The translations under genes and the position numbers were made by a program. The notes under the pieces were generated by a model. That model was not told where the DNA came from and made no database searches. It worked only from the letters and a program-made list of their open reading frames with translations. A DNA stretch of 27,796 nt, taken from a candidate division WWE3 bacterium (GTDB lineage Bacteria; Patescibacteriota; WWE3; 9FT-COMBO-53-11). The stretch is taken from the NCBI GenBank assembly GCA_030620855.1, contig JAUXIZ010000001.1, positions 1 through 27,796 on the forward strand, read 5' to 3'. Of the stretch, positions 1-7,818 are shown piece by piece (within the stretch, counting starts at the first letter, position 1; the number at the start of each line of letters is the position of its first letter).

Positions 1-435
1 GGACCAGCGTTGAACCCTTGGATTCTGGGGTTGGTTGCCGCCGCAGGGGCAACCCTAGGAGAGCTGACTGGATACCTTTTAGGGCTCGGCGGCAGTAAAG
101 CTTTGGGTAAAAGGCATATAAAAATGGTGGAAAAAGCCCAGCGCTGGAGCAAGAGGCGAGGAATGTTTCTCTTAATAGTTCTATTTGCCGCCACCACCCT
201 GCCGGACGACATAGTTGGCATCTTGGGTGGAACTATAAAATACGATATTAAAAAATTCCTCTCGGCAGCTTTTATTGGAAAAACCATCTCCCACACCGCA
301 TTGGCATGGGGAGGTTTTTTTGGAGCTAACGCCCTGGGCGGGTATGGCGGGTGGTTTTCCGTTCTGCTTTTAGTTAGAACAGCTGCGGTGGTTGCCTACA
401 CATTCCAGAAAAAATCCAAGAAGAGGACGGGGTAA
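1..435 (+). CDS. DedA/VTT-domain membrane protein, 3' part only
   Basis: The frame is open from the first base, so the gene begins upstream and only about 144 C-terminal residues are present. What is seen is a hydrophobic protein with glycine-rich helices (GELTGYLLGLGG near the start), an amphipathic middle (KMVEKAQRWSKRRGMFLL), a second hydrophobic segment with TTLPDDIVGILGG, and a last transmembrane helix followed by a basic tail. This layout resembles the VTT (SNARE-associated/DedA, YqaA-like) family of inner-membrane proteins, some of which are linked to lipid flipping and envelope stability. The substrate cannot be told from this fragment. It converges on aceA; the hairpin after it serves mainly the opposite strand. 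Confidence 0.6.
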   Translation, partial: GPALNPWILGLVAAAGATLGELTGYLLGLGGSKALGKRHIKMVEKAQRWSKRRGMFLLIVLFAATTLPDDIVGILGGTIKYDIKKFLSAAFIGKTISHTALAWGGFFGANALGGYGGWFSVLLLVRTAAVVAYTFQKKSKKRTG

Positions 436-443
436 CCAAGGCG

Positions 444-482
444 TAAAAAAACCCCGACGTTGGTTTTACCATCGTCGGGGTT
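444..482 (-). terminator. Rho-independent terminator of aceBA
   Basis: The stem AACCCCGACG (450-459) pairs perfectly with CGTCGGGGTT (473-482). An inner TGGT/ACCA stem closes a three-base loop. Read on the minus strand, the stem is followed by a run of U from the A-run at 444-450. It lies just past the aceA stop codon and between convergent genes. Confidence 0.85.
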
Positions 483-486
483 ACCC

Positions 487-1734
487 TTATCTCCTATCTT
501 TATTGAACTGGCCTGCTTCGGTAGAATCCTCTAGCGCGTTAAGCGAAGAGGAACCTCCGGTGACCGTCTGCATGATCTCATCAAAATGCCCAGTACCCAC
601 GAACTCCTGGTGGCGTACCGCGCCATACCCATACTTCTCGGCGGCTTCAAACTCCTTCTCTTGAAGATCAACATAGGCAGACATGCCCCGCTCAGCATAA
701 TCCTTGGCGAGCATGAAGGTGTAGTAGTTGATCAGGTGGAAGCCGGCCAGAGTAATGAATTGGAATTTGTATCCCAATTCTCCTAGCTCCTGCTGGAATT
801 TGGCGATCGCTGCATCGCCGAGGTGTTCCTTCCAGTTGAAGGAAGGTGAGCAGTTATAGGCGAGGAGCTTGCTGGGGAACTCTTTGTGAACTGCCTCCGC
901 AAACCGGCTGGCTTCTTCAAGATCTGGGTGGGAAGTTTCGCACCAGATCAGATCCGCATAGGGCGCGTAAGCCAAGCCGCGCTCGATCGCCATCTCTAGC
1001 CCCCCACTGATAGGATAAAACCCTTCCCGGGTACGTTCCGGGGAGGTGATAAATGGTCGGTCTCGTTCATCATGATCGGTGCTGAGGAATTTGGCACTGT
1101 TAGCATCGATGCGGGCGATGAGGATTGTTTCCACCCCACAGACATCCGCGGCTAACCTCGCTGCAACGAGCTTGTCGATGAACTCTTGAGTGGGGATCAC
1201 GACCTTTCCACCAAGGTGACCGCACTTCTTAGCCGAAGAGAGTTGGTCTTCGAAGTGGACCCCGGCCGCACCGGCTCTCACCATTGCCTTCATCAACTCA
1301 TAGACGTTTAGGATTCCCCCAAATCCAGCTTCCGCGTCGGCCACGACGGGAATTAACCAGTCGACCTCCTTTTTTTGGAGGTGGGCGATCTCGATCGCCT
1401 GGATCAAAGCGTAGTTGATTCTCTCTACGAGCTGAGGCACGCTATTGACCGGGTACAAGCTCTGATCAGGATAGGTTTTCAAAGCCGTATTTGCATCGGC
1501 GGCGACCTGCCAACTGCTCACGTAAACTGCCTTTAACCCCGCTTGGGCGATCTGTACCGCCTGCAACCCCGTCTGCGCACCAAGGGTGGCTACGCGGGGA
1601 GACCGTTGTAGTTCCTGCCAAAGGCGCTCTGCGCCCCTCTTGGCAAGCGTGTACTCTGGTTCGGCGGAACTCCGCAGGCGTAGAATATCTTCCTCCCGGT
1701 AGGGGCGCTTAATTCCCCTCCAACGATCGTTCAT
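487..1734 (-). CDS. aceA: isocitrate lyase
   Basis: Splits isocitrate into glyoxylate and succinate, the first step of the glyoxylate shunt, in the cytoplasm. The 415-residue protein is near the usual bacterial length (E. coli about 434). The signature KKCGH is at residues 169-173 with catalytic Cys171. The metal-binding loop VADAEAGFGG is at 131-140, and the active-site segment NCSPSFNW is at 294-301. Similarity to the E. coli-type enzyme runs end to end. The ATG at 1734 has a good ribosome-binding site (GGAAAGGAGAGC) and lies inside the 3' end of aceB with a 26-base overlap, so the two are translationally coupled. No aceK kinase/phosphatase follows. The gene looks richer in G+C than its neighbours by eye. 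Confidence 0.97.
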   Translation of the reverse strand: MNDRWRGIKRPYREEDILRLRSSAEPEYTLAKRGAERLWQELQRSPRVATLGAQTGLQAVQIAQAGLKAVYVSSWQVAADANTALKTYPDQSLYPVNSVPQLVERINYALIQAIEIAHLQKKEVDWLIPVVADAEAGFGGILNVYELMKAMVRAGAAGVHFEDQLSSAKKCGHLGGKVVIPTQEFIDKLVAARLAADVCGVETILIARIDANSAKFLSTDHDERDRPFITSPERTREGFYPISGGLEMAIERGLAYAPYADLIWCETSHPDLEEASRFAEAVHKEFPSKLLAYNCSPSFNWKEHLGDAAIAKFQQELGELGYKFQFITLAGFHLINYYTFMLAKDYAERGMSAYVDLQEKEFEAAEKYGYGAVRHQEFVGTGHFDEIMQTVTGGSSSLNALEDSTEAGQFNKDRR

Positions 1735-3259
1735 CTTTTTTGCTCTCCTTTCCTATAACGGCCTCGTAGGCCGGTAGAGTGAGAAATTCAGCGAAGTGGG
1801 GTTGAACCACCAAATCGAGAAAAAGCCGCCCTGCAACTTGATATTTTCCAAGAAGATAACTGTCGGATCGGACTAGATCCTCGATCCAATCGGCGGTGAT
1901 CGTTCTTCCCGAAGAGGTTTTCGCTCCGTGGTTGATCCACTGCCACAATTGGGCGCGGCAGATCTCAGCCGTGGCAGTGTCTTCCATCAGATTGTTGATC
2001 GGAACGGCTCCTCGGCCGCTTAGCCAGGCCTCGAGGTACTGGATTCCCACACGGATATTTGTGCGCACGCCTTCTTCTGTGATTTCCCCTTCCGGGATTT
2101 GGAGCAAATCTTGCGCTCCAATATTCCGACTGGGCTTCACATGGAGCTGTTGCGCCTCTGGCATCTTCGAGTCAAAAATCTCCTTAGCGATTGAAACCAA
2201 TCCGGGATGTGCAACCCAAGTCCCGTCGTGACCTGCCTGCACCTCGCGCTCTTTGTCGGCACGGACTTGGGCGAAGGCCTCATCATTGGCTTCGGGATCG
2301 TTTTTGACGGGGATGTAGGCAGACATGCCGCCTATGGCGTGGGCGCCGCGGGCGTGGCAGACCTGGATTAGCTTGATTACGTAGGCGCTTAGGAAGCCTT
2401 TATCCATCGTTACCTGAGCCCGATCGGGGAGAACAAATCCGGGAAGACTTCGGAATTTTTTGATGAAGCTAAAGATATAGTCCCAGCGACCGCAGTTTAA
2501 CCCCGCCGAATACTCCTGCAGTTCCCAGAGAATCTCCTCCATCTCAAAAGCGGCGAGAATCGTTTCGATCAGAACTGTCGCGCGAATAGAACTTCGTGGG
2601 ATGTTCAGTCGATCCTCGGCAAAGGCAAAAACATCATGCCAAAGCCGCGCTTCCTGATGGCTTTCGAGCTTGGGGAGATAGAAGTACGGTCCCGTTCCCT
2701 GCGCTAGAAGCTCTCGGACGTTGTGGAAGAAATAGAGCCCAAAGTCGAAGAGCGCAGCGGGAATAGGTTCCCCATCGACGAGGAAATGCCTTTCAAGCAA
2801 ATGCCAGCCACGGGGGCGGTACATCAAGACCGCTGTCCGCTCATTCAAGCGGTACTTTTTTTTCGGACTATCTAAGCTAATCGTCCGGCGGACCGCATCA
2901 TAGAGGTTGAGCTGTCCACCGAGGATGTTTTCCCAAGTCGGCGATTCCGAGTCTTCGGAATCGGACATGTAAACGTTCGCCCTCGAGTTGAGGGCGTTGA
3001 TCACCATCTTGCGATTGGACGCGGGTCCGGTGATTTCTACGCGACGATCGAGAAGATCACTCGGCGGAGGGACAATACTCCAGGAAGAGTTTCGGATCTC
3101 GGCTGTTTCCGGCAAGAAATTAGGAAGTTCTCCTTGGTCCAAAGCAGCCTGCCGATTAGTACGCGCTTGCAGGATCTGCCTACGGCGAGCTTTAAACTCA
3201 CGCGCGAGCGCGCTGACAAAATCTAAAGCCTCTCGGCTGAGGATTTGAGAAGTATTCAT
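1709..3259 (-). CDS. aceB: malate synthase A
   Basis: Condenses glyoxylate with acetyl-CoA to malate, the second step of the glyoxylate shunt. The protein is 516 residues from the ATG at 3259, close to the A-isoform norm. That start is preferred because the purine-rich AGGAAAGGAAAGGGAAAG directly before it is the ribosome-binding site; an in-frame TTG at 3280 would translate that site. Visible landmarks are Arg150 in YRPRGWH, Glu232 in VLIETILAAFEM, GLNCGRWDYIF at 253-263 with metal ligand Asp260, and the expected catalytic base Asp427 in NLMEDTATAEI. The family signature normally has His just before the GLN stretch; here it reads EYSAGLN, with Tyr in that place. It is the first gene of the aceBA operon. 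Confidence 0.97.
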   Translation of the reverse strand: MNTSQILSREALDFVSALAREFKARRRQILQARTNRQAALDQGELPNFLPETAEIRNSSWSIVPPPSDLLDRRVEITGPASNRKMVINALNSRANVYMSDSEDSESPTWENILGGQLNLYDAVRRTISLDSPKKKYRLNERTAVLMYRPRGWHLLERHFLVDGEPIPAALFDFGLYFFHNVRELLAQGTGPYFYLPKLESHQEARLWHDVFAFAEDRLNIPRSSIRATVLIETILAAFEMEEILWELQEYSAGLNCGRWDYIFSFIKKFRSLPGFVLPDRAQVTMDKGFLSAYVIKLIQVCHARGAHAIGGMSAYIPVKNDPEANDEAFAQVRADKEREVQAGHDGTWVAHPGLVSIAKEIFDSKMPEAQQLHVKPSRNIGAQDLLQIPEGEITEEGVRTNIRVGIQYLEAWLSGRGAVPINNLMEDTATAEICRAQLWQWINHGAKTSSGRTITADWIEDLVRSDSYLLGKYQVAGRLFLDLVVQPHFAEFLTLPAYEAVIGKESKKDERSLEGN

Positions 3260-3303
3260 CTTTCCCTTTCCTTTCCTCAAATTAGTTTTGACGAACAGGG
3301 ATA

Positions 3304-3332
3304 AGTTTACCCAAACAATAGAAGTGCGTCAA
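3304..3332 (-). promoter_or_regulatory. sigma70-type promoter of aceBA
   Basis: On the minus strand TTGACG (3327-3332) and TAAACT (3304-3309) are separated by exactly 17 bases. They lie about 45 bases before the aceB ATG, in the short gap after metK. Initiation here would give a leader of about 35-40 bases carrying the aceB ribosome-binding site. No operator is obvious. Confidence 0.55.
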
Positions 3333-3345
3333 ACGTATAAAGAGT

Positions 3346-4287
3346 TTACCCCCAGGGAAACTCCCTACCGAAATGGCCGAAACGGGCGGTTTCTTTGTAA
3401 ATGGGCTTATCCAACCCCAAAAAGCTGATAATCCCGCGAGGGGTTAAGTCATATCCCTCAATTGGATAAGTTTTATCGTCAATAACAGCTTGCGCCATCA
3501 AAGTTTCGGAAACCCCAATCGCATAAGCCAGGCGGGTTTTGACGGTGTTAGCATTGTGTTTTTGCAGAAGATCCACCGCCACACGCCGGGCCATATAGGC
3601 AGCGCTTCGGTCAACTTTAGTAGGATCTTTTCCGGAAAAAGAACCCCCGCCCACGCTAACCTCCGGTCCGTAATTATCCACCACAATTTTACGACCGGAA
3701 AGACCGGAGTCGGCGTCAAATCCGCCGATTTCCCACTCTCCAGCCGGATTTATAAGATAACGATCAGCTCTAATTGATGAACGAACTAGCTCCTCAAGTT
3801 TTTTGGTTTTGGTGTTTTGGAAGCTTGCGACAACCGTCAGTACCTCTTCGCCCCTCACCGTAACTTGGGTCTTGCCATCGTACGGGTAGACCTCATAAAC
3901 TTTTTGACAAAGAGAGCGAGCCGGCTCGTATTCGCGGGGCATAAAGGTCTCGGTTTCATTGGTGGCGTAGCCGATCATAATCCCTTGATCTCCGGCGCCT
4001 CCAATATCCACGCCGCGGGATATTTCGGGACTTTGCTTGGAGACATTAACTCTTATTTCATAACCTTTACCAACTATCTCTTTTACTACCGATTCGACAT
4101 CGCAGTCCGCGGAACTTGTGACCTCACCGGTCAAGGTTACCACCCCGTGACCGCCCAAAACCTCCACCGCAACACGGCTTTTAGGATCGCCTTTTAAGTA
4201 CTCGTCCAAAACGGAGTCCGCGATAAAATCGCAAATTTTATCCGGATGGCCGGGCGAAACAAATTCGCAAGTTTTAATTTCTTTCAT
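3346..4287 (-). CDS. metK: S-adenosylmethionine synthetase, compact form
   Basis: Makes S-adenosylmethionine from methionine and ATP. The N-terminal ATP/methionine motif SPGHPDK is at residues 11-17, the GAGDQG loop at 97-102, and the phosphate-binding segment GGGSFSGKDPTKVDRS at 213-228. The end, FGHFGREFPWG, matches the family end. At 313 residues it is about 70 shorter than the usual 380-400. The loss is internal: the linker after GAGDQG (110-140), the stretch around 155-175 and the part before the C-terminal domain are all trimmed. Catalytic motifs are kept, so a working small enzyme is likely. A perfect TATAAT lies upstream. No clear Shine-Dalgarno and no SAM riboswitch is seen. Confidence 0.93.
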   Translation of the reverse strand: MKEIKTCEFVSPGHPDKICDFIADSVLDEYLKGDPKSRVAVEVLGGHGVVTLTGEVTSSADCDVESVVKEIVGKGYEIRVNVSKQSPEISRGVDIGGAGDQGIMIGYATNETETFMPREYEPARSLCQKVYEVYPYDGKTQVTVRGEEVLTVVASFQNTKTKKLEELVRSSIRADRYLINPAGEWEIGGFDADSGLSGRKIVVDNYGPEVSVGGGSFSGKDPTKVDRSAAYMARRVAVDLLQKHNANTVKTRLAYAIGVSETLMAQAVIDDKTYPIEGYDLTPRGIISFLGLDKPIYKETARFGHFGREFPWG

Positions 4288-4340
4288 AAATAAAAACTAC
4301 TTCCCCAACGCCACTCTCAATGGGAAGGTCAAGATAGCCA

Positions 4341-4346
4341 ATTATA
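4341..4346 (-). promoter_or_regulatory. -10 element of a likely metK promoter
   Basis: A perfect TATAAT on the minus strand lies 54 bases before the metK ATG. The -35 region 16-18 bases upstream matches consensus only weakly (TTAAGC or TTTAAG). The leader would be about 45-50 bases, too short for a known SAM riboswitch. Confidence 0.4.
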
Positions 4347-4423
4347 CCTAAAGTAGGCGTTTGCTTAAATACGCTAAGATGGGTCGTGTTTAGGTGATTG
4401 GACTCGGGGATGGCAAGTACTTT

Positions 4424-4783
4424 ATGTCTACAAAACCAAAAAAAATGAAAGCTCTTTCCCTAAAACAGCCTTGGGCAAATTACGTCGCCTCCGGGAAGAA
4501 AACCATTGAAACCCGCAAGTGGTCGACCAAGCATCGGGGGAAATTGCTCATTGTATCTTCAAAATATCCGGATATACCTCCGGCCGGATACGCGCTGGCT
4601 GTGGTGGAGTTAGTTGACTGCCGACCAATGGTTAAGGCCGATGAGAAAGCAGCAATGTGCAAAGTTTATCCAAAAGCTTATTCCTGGATGTTAAAAAATA
4701 TTCGCAAAATCAAGCCCTTCCCTGTTAAAGGTCAACTCAGTCTCTATGAAGTTAATTTTAAGTCCGATCTATATTCTGCCTAA
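4424..4783 (+). CDS. ASCH-domain protein
   Basis: A protein of about 119 residues. The core starts MKALSLKQPWANYVASGKKTIETRKW and continues through a strand with GKLLIVSSKYP and then YALAVVELVDCRPM. This is the pattern of the ASCH fold (related to PUA), in which KQPW and the GxKTIExR segment line a putative RNA- or nucleotide-binding cleft. The family is tied to RNA-related roles such as modified-nucleoside hydrolysis, but the substrate is not settled here. The start is uncertain: ATG 4424 is chosen, with GTG 4394 upstream and ATG 4445 at the edge of the domain as alternatives; none has a strong ribosome-binding site. It diverges from metK and converges on the dehydratase gene. Confidence 0.75.
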   Translation: MSTKPKKMKALSLKQPWANYVASGKKTIETRKWSTKHRGKLLIVSSKYPDIPPAGYALAVVELVDCRPMVKADEKAAMCKVYPKAYSWMLKNIRKIKPFPVKGQLSLYEVNFKSDLYSA

Positions 4784-4798
4784 AATATCCTGAGTGGC

Positions 4799-4829
4799 GG
4801 AAGACTAGTCTGGATAGACAAAGTCTTCC
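4799..4829. other. hairpin between convergent genes
   Basis: GGAAGACT (4799-4806) is perfectly complementary to AGTCTTCC (4822-4829) around a 15-base loop. It sits between the ends of the ASCH gene and the dehydratase gene. There is no adjoining U-run on either strand, so termination is possible but not shown. Confidence 0.35.
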
Positions 4830-4890
4830 CCCAGATCAGGGTAGAGCGCTGTTTTCCTTGATTCTTTTTGATATTTTGAAAAATCCATAG

Positions 4891-5229
4891 CTAGCTTGAA
4901 AAAAGTTTATCTGTCTTTGCGGCAAAGACAAAGTCAGACTCGTGTAACCCGTCAATCTTGTGGGTATAGATTTGAATCTCCGCAAACCCCCAGCCGAAAG
5001 TGATTTCTGGATGGTGTCCGATCTCCTCGGCCATCTCCCCAACTTTGTTGACAAAATCTAAAGCGGACTTAAAGTCGGGAAACTTGAAGCGCTTTTTGAG
5101 GTGGTGTTCCTCCGCGACTTCCCAACCGCTGCTCAAATCTTTATAAAAATCTTGTATTCCTTCGCCCTTAAGCGGCGGAACGCCTCCTTGGCAGGGTTCG
5201 CATATCATATTAGCTAAATCTCGCGGCAT
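4891..5229 (-). CDS. phhB: pterin-4a-carbinolamine dehydratase
   Basis: Dehydrates 4a-hydroxytetrahydropterin; in other bacteria it recycles pterin cofactor for aromatic amino-acid hydroxylases or acts in molybdopterin contexts. The 112-residue protein has the normal family length. It shows the N-terminal CEPCQGGVPPL, the HHLKKRFKF strand (42-50), the catalytic HHP at 72-74, His90 in IYTH, and DGLHESDF after it, which together are the active-site pattern. No hydroxylase or pterin gene is nearby, so the physiological substrate is open. The start ATG at 5229 is only 36 bases from the divergent IPT/TIG gene, so their promoters must overlap. The symbol is by family, not by pathway proof. Confidence 0.88.
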   Translation of the reverse strand: MPRDLANMICEPCQGGVPPLKGEGIQDFYKDLSSGWEVAEEHHLKKRFKFPDFKSALDFVNKVGEMAEEIGHHPEITFGWGFAEIQIYTHKIDGLHESDFVFAAKTDKLFSS

Positions 5230-5265
5230 GGTATTTCAGGTTAGCAAAATTGGTAAACTGACCCT

Positions 5266-5733
5266 GTGATAGTTACTAGAAAAAGGGCTGGAAAATTTAT
5301 CAAATTTTTACCAATAATAATCCTTCTTCTCTCTTTTGCTACTGCCGGATACATTGTAATCCGGGACTGGTCATCAATTTCACTTTTTACGAAAGTTATA
5401 GAGGCTCCTGCGATCACCAACCTGGAGCCGTCCTCCGGAGCCGTCGGTACGGAGGTAACGATTACGGGTTCCGGATTCACCAAAACCAAAAACGCCGTAG
5501 TTTTGGGCCCTAACGATGACATGAACGGATACGTAAAGAATTTAGAGTCCAAAAACAAAAGAACCATAAAGTTTACGATCCCCGATGGGTTGGATGCTTG
5601 TTCTCCGGAGGCTGAAGACAACGGATATCCCTGCTCCGCTGCTTATCCCAAGGTGGAATCCGGGGAGTACTCAATTTATATAACCAACGAAAACGGAGAA
5701 AGTAATAAGGTAACTTTTGAGGTTACAGAGTAA
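5266..5733 (+). CDS. membrane-anchored IPT/TIG-domain protein
   Basis: A 155-residue protein with a basic N-terminus (TRKRAGKF), one transmembrane helix at about residues 14-30, and an extracytoplasmic part. Its core is an IPT/TIG immunoglobulin-like fold: AITNLEPSSGAVGTEVTITGSGF opens it at about 49-71, and the end GEYSIYITNENGESNKVTFEV is the closing strand pattern. Two cysteines (in DACSPE and YPCSAA) could form a disulfide outside the cell. Such single-domain anchored proteins are probably cell-surface adhesion or scaffold parts; no specific partner is visible. The start is GTG at 5266 without a clear Shine-Dalgarno. A TAAACT lies just six bases upstream, so a leaderless message is conceivable. 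Confidence 0.7.
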   Translation: MIVTRKRAGKFIKFLPIIILLLSFATAGYIVIRDWSSISLFTKVIEAPAITNLEPSSGAVGTEVTITGSGFTKTKNAVVLGPNDDMNGYVKNLESKNKRTIKFTIPDGLDACSPEAEDNGYPCSAAYPKVESGEYSIYITNENGESNKVTFEVTE

Positions 5734-5790
5734 GAACCCTTCGCTACGCTTAGGAACCTTGTCCCTTCACAAGTTCAGGAATAAAGAAAC

Positions 5791-7449
5791 TTAGAATCCG
5801 CCCATTCCGCCGGGCATACCACCGGGCATACCACCGGCCGGTGCCGGGGAAGGACCTTCTTTGTCCTTTCCCGGAATATCAGTGATCAATACTTCAGTAG
5901 TTAAAACCATAACCGCAACGGATGCCGCGTTTTGGAGCGCCGAGCGGGTAACCTTGGCCGGATCAATAATTCCTCGGTTAACAAGATTGCCAAACTCGCC
6001 GGTTAGCGCGTCCCACCCCCAGGAATCGGCATCGGAACTTCTTTTTCGCTCAAGTTCCCCAAGAATGTAGCCAGCGTCTGCTCCGGCATTTTCGGCAATG
6101 GCGCGAAGAGGCTTGTCGAGCGCTTTGCGAACTATCTCTCGCCCATGAGCAACATCGCCTTCACCTTTGGCCCTAGTCAAAACTTCCCGCGCCCGAAGAA
6201 GAGTAACCCCGCCTCCGGGAACTACCCCTTCCTCCAAAGCGGCTTTGGTAGCCTCGTAGGCATCGGTAACCCGGTGCTTTTTCTCCTTCAGCTCAAGTTC
6301 AGTAGCGGCACCAACGGAAATTACAGCTACCCCACCGGAAAGCTTGGCCAAACGCTCCTCAAGCTTTTCGCGGTCATAATCAGAATCCGTTTTTTTAGTT
6401 TGGCTTCTGATTTGATCAATCCGGGCTTCGATATCCTTCTTCGTCCCTTTGCCCCCCACAATGACGGACTCATCTTTACCGGCAATTACACGATCCGCCT
6501 GGCCTAAGTCCTCAGCAGACACAGACTCAAGCTTTCGCCCGGTTTCCTCGGAAATGTAGTTCGCCCCGGTCAAAACGGCTATGTCCTGAAGCATCTCTTT
6601 TCTCCGATCGCCAAAACCGGGGGCTTTGATTGCGACAGTGTTGATAGTCCCGCGAAGCCGGTTGACCACTAATGTTGCTAAGGCCTCGCCGTCAATGTCA
6701 TCGGCGATTACAACTAAGTTTTTGGTTACTTTAACAACATTTTCCAAAACCGGGAGAAGATCGTTAAGGGAAGAAAACTTTTGATCGGTTATCAAAATGT
6801 GGGCGCCTTCTATGATCGCTTCCATGTGGTCAGTGTCGGTAATAAAGTAGGGAGAAGCGTAGCCCTTGTCCAAGACCATACCTTCTTTGTACTCCACAGT
6901 AGTCTCCAACCCCTTGCCTTCCTCAACGGTGATAACTCCGTCATCCCCAACTTGCTCAAACGCCTCGGCGATTAGATTCCCGATCTGGGGATCTTGAGCA
7001 GAGATCGTGGCAATTTGGGATTTCTCTTCCTTGGTCCGGATAGACTTGGCTACCTTTTCGACCTCGGCCACAACATCCTTAATTGCTTCCTCAATCCCGC
7101 GCTTCAAAAGCATGGGGTTGGCGCCGGCCGCAATCGATTTATGACCCTCAAAAACAATCTGTTGAGCTAAAAGGGTCGCGGTAGTGGTTCCGTCCCCTGC
7201 AACATCGTTCGTCTTTGACGCTGCTTCCGAAACCAGCTGAGCTCCCATGTTTTCAAATGGGTCCTCAAGCTCAATCTCCTTGGCCACGGTTACCCCATCG
7301 TGAACAACATTTGGGGCACCCCACTTTTTGTCGAGCGCAACATTTCGCCCTTTGGGTCCTAAAGTGGTAACCACAGCTTTAGCAAGCTTGTCAATCCCGG
7401 CTTTTAGTTTTTCGCGCGCCTCTTCTGCGTAAACTATCTGTTTAGCCAT
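5791..7449 (-). CDS. groEL: chaperonin GroEL (60 kDa)
   Basis: The ATP-driven folding chamber subunit; works with GroES in the cytoplasm. At 552 residues it is full length. It begins MAKQIVYAEEAREKLKAGID, has the nucleotide-binding DGTTTATLLAQ segment near 86-97, the apical-domain VVIADDIDGEALATLVVN, the GVPGGGVTLLRA-type motif (VVPGGGVTLL) in the equatorial domain, and ends with a flexible GGM-rich tail (GGMPGGMPGGMGGF). The start codon overlaps the groES stop in ATGGCTAA, so translation is coupled. No heat-shock operator of the CIRCE type is seen upstream of the operon. Confidence 0.99.
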   Translation of the reverse strand: MAKQIVYAEEAREKLKAGIDKLAKAVVTTLGPKGRNVALDKKWGAPNVVHDGVTVAKEIELEDPFENMGAQLVSEAASKTNDVAGDGTTTATLLAQQIVFEGHKSIAAGANPMLLKRGIEEAIKDVVAEVEKVAKSIRTKEEKSQIATISAQDPQIGNLIAEAFEQVGDDGVITVEEGKGLETTVEYKEGMVLDKGYASPYFITDTDHMEAIIEGAHILITDQKFSSLNDLLPVLENVVKVTKNLVVIADDIDGEALATLVVNRLRGTINTVAIKAPGFGDRRKEMLQDIAVLTGANYISEETGRKLESVSAEDLGQADRVIAGKDESVIVGGKGTKKDIEARIDQIRSQTKKTDSDYDREKLEERLAKLSGGVAVISVGAATELELKEKKHRVTDAYEATKAALEEGVVPGGGVTLLRAREVLTRAKGEGDVAHGREIVRKALDKPLRAIAENAGADAGYILGELERKRSSDADSWGWDALTGEFGNLVNRGIIDPAKVTRSALQNAASVAVMVLTTEVLITDIPGKDKEGPSPAPAGGMPGGMPGGMGGF

Positions 7450-7732
7450 TTTGAATTACGGCAAGAACATCCTCGGCATCAACAACCAAATACTCTTTGT
7501 CTCCAACTCTAATCTCGTCACCGCCGTAGCGCTTGTAAAGCACTCGGCTGCCGACCTTAACGGATGGTTTTACTAACTCACCGTCTTCGTATTTTCCCGG
7601 ACCAACAGCTACAACCTTGCCTTCTTGAGGTTTTTCTTTAGCGGTGTCGGGAATAACTAGACCGGAGGGAAGCTTATCCTCCCGCTCAAGCGGCTCTATT
7701 AAAACATTGTTTCCAAGTGGTGTGATTTTCAT
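7442..7732 (-). CDS. groES: co-chaperonin GroES (10 kDa)
   Basis: Heptameric lid of the GroEL chamber. The 96-residue protein has the normal length and the expected features: KITPLGNNVLIEPLERED at the start, the mobile loop around KLPSGLVIPDTAKEKPQ (residues 20-36) and the GDEIRVGDKEYLVVDAEDVLAVI end. It is first in the groES-groEL operon. The start is ATG 7732. The only purine-rich element before it, GCGGGG, is predicted to be paired in the leader hairpin at 7743-7774. Confidence 0.98.
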   Translation of the reverse strand: MKITPLGNNVLIEPLEREDKLPSGLVIPDTAKEKPQEGKVVAVGPGKYEDGELVKPSVKVGSRVLYKRYGGDEIRVGDKEYLVVDAEDVLAVIQNG

Positions 7733-7742
7733 AAATTAAAAA

Positions 7743-7774
7743 CCCCGCTTATCAGCAGGCTTGAGGGCAGGGGC
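7743..7774 (-). promoter_or_regulatory. groES leader hairpin
   Basis: In the transcript the leader carries CCCC-U-GC pairing with GCGGGG, followed by UUUUUAAUUU and the groES AUG. It can be read as a weak attenuator (stem plus U-run) or as a stem hiding the only ribosome-binding-like purines. The stem is about six base pairs with one bulge and a large loop. Either reading is inference. Confidence 0.3.
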
Positions 7775-7783
7775 CCGATTGTT

Positions 7784-7812
7784 ATTGTATGCACCAAATG
7801 CGCAGAAGTCAA
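7784..7812 (-). promoter_or_regulatory. sigma70-type promoter of groES-groEL
   Basis: On the minus strand TTGACT (7807-7812) and TACAAT (7784-7789) are exactly 17 bases apart, each one base off consensus apart from the final -35 base. They lie about 50 bases upstream of the groES ATG. No CIRCE inverted repeat (TTAGCACTC and its complement) is present. Confidence 0.65.
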
Positions 7813-7818
7813 GAAAAT

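Noticed and set aside
805..812. GCGATCGC (cyanobacterial HIP1-like) in aceA as a clue to donor
   Set aside because: A single occurrence of an 8-base palindrome in a G+C-rich gene carries no weight.
4288..4350. SAM riboswitch upstream of metK
   Set aside because: The leader after the likely promoter is about 50 bases and shows no riboswitch-like stems.
5741..5790. Hairpin GAACCTTGT/ACAAGTTC as groEL terminator
   Set aside because: It has a bulge and no U-run on either strand, so termination is not supported.
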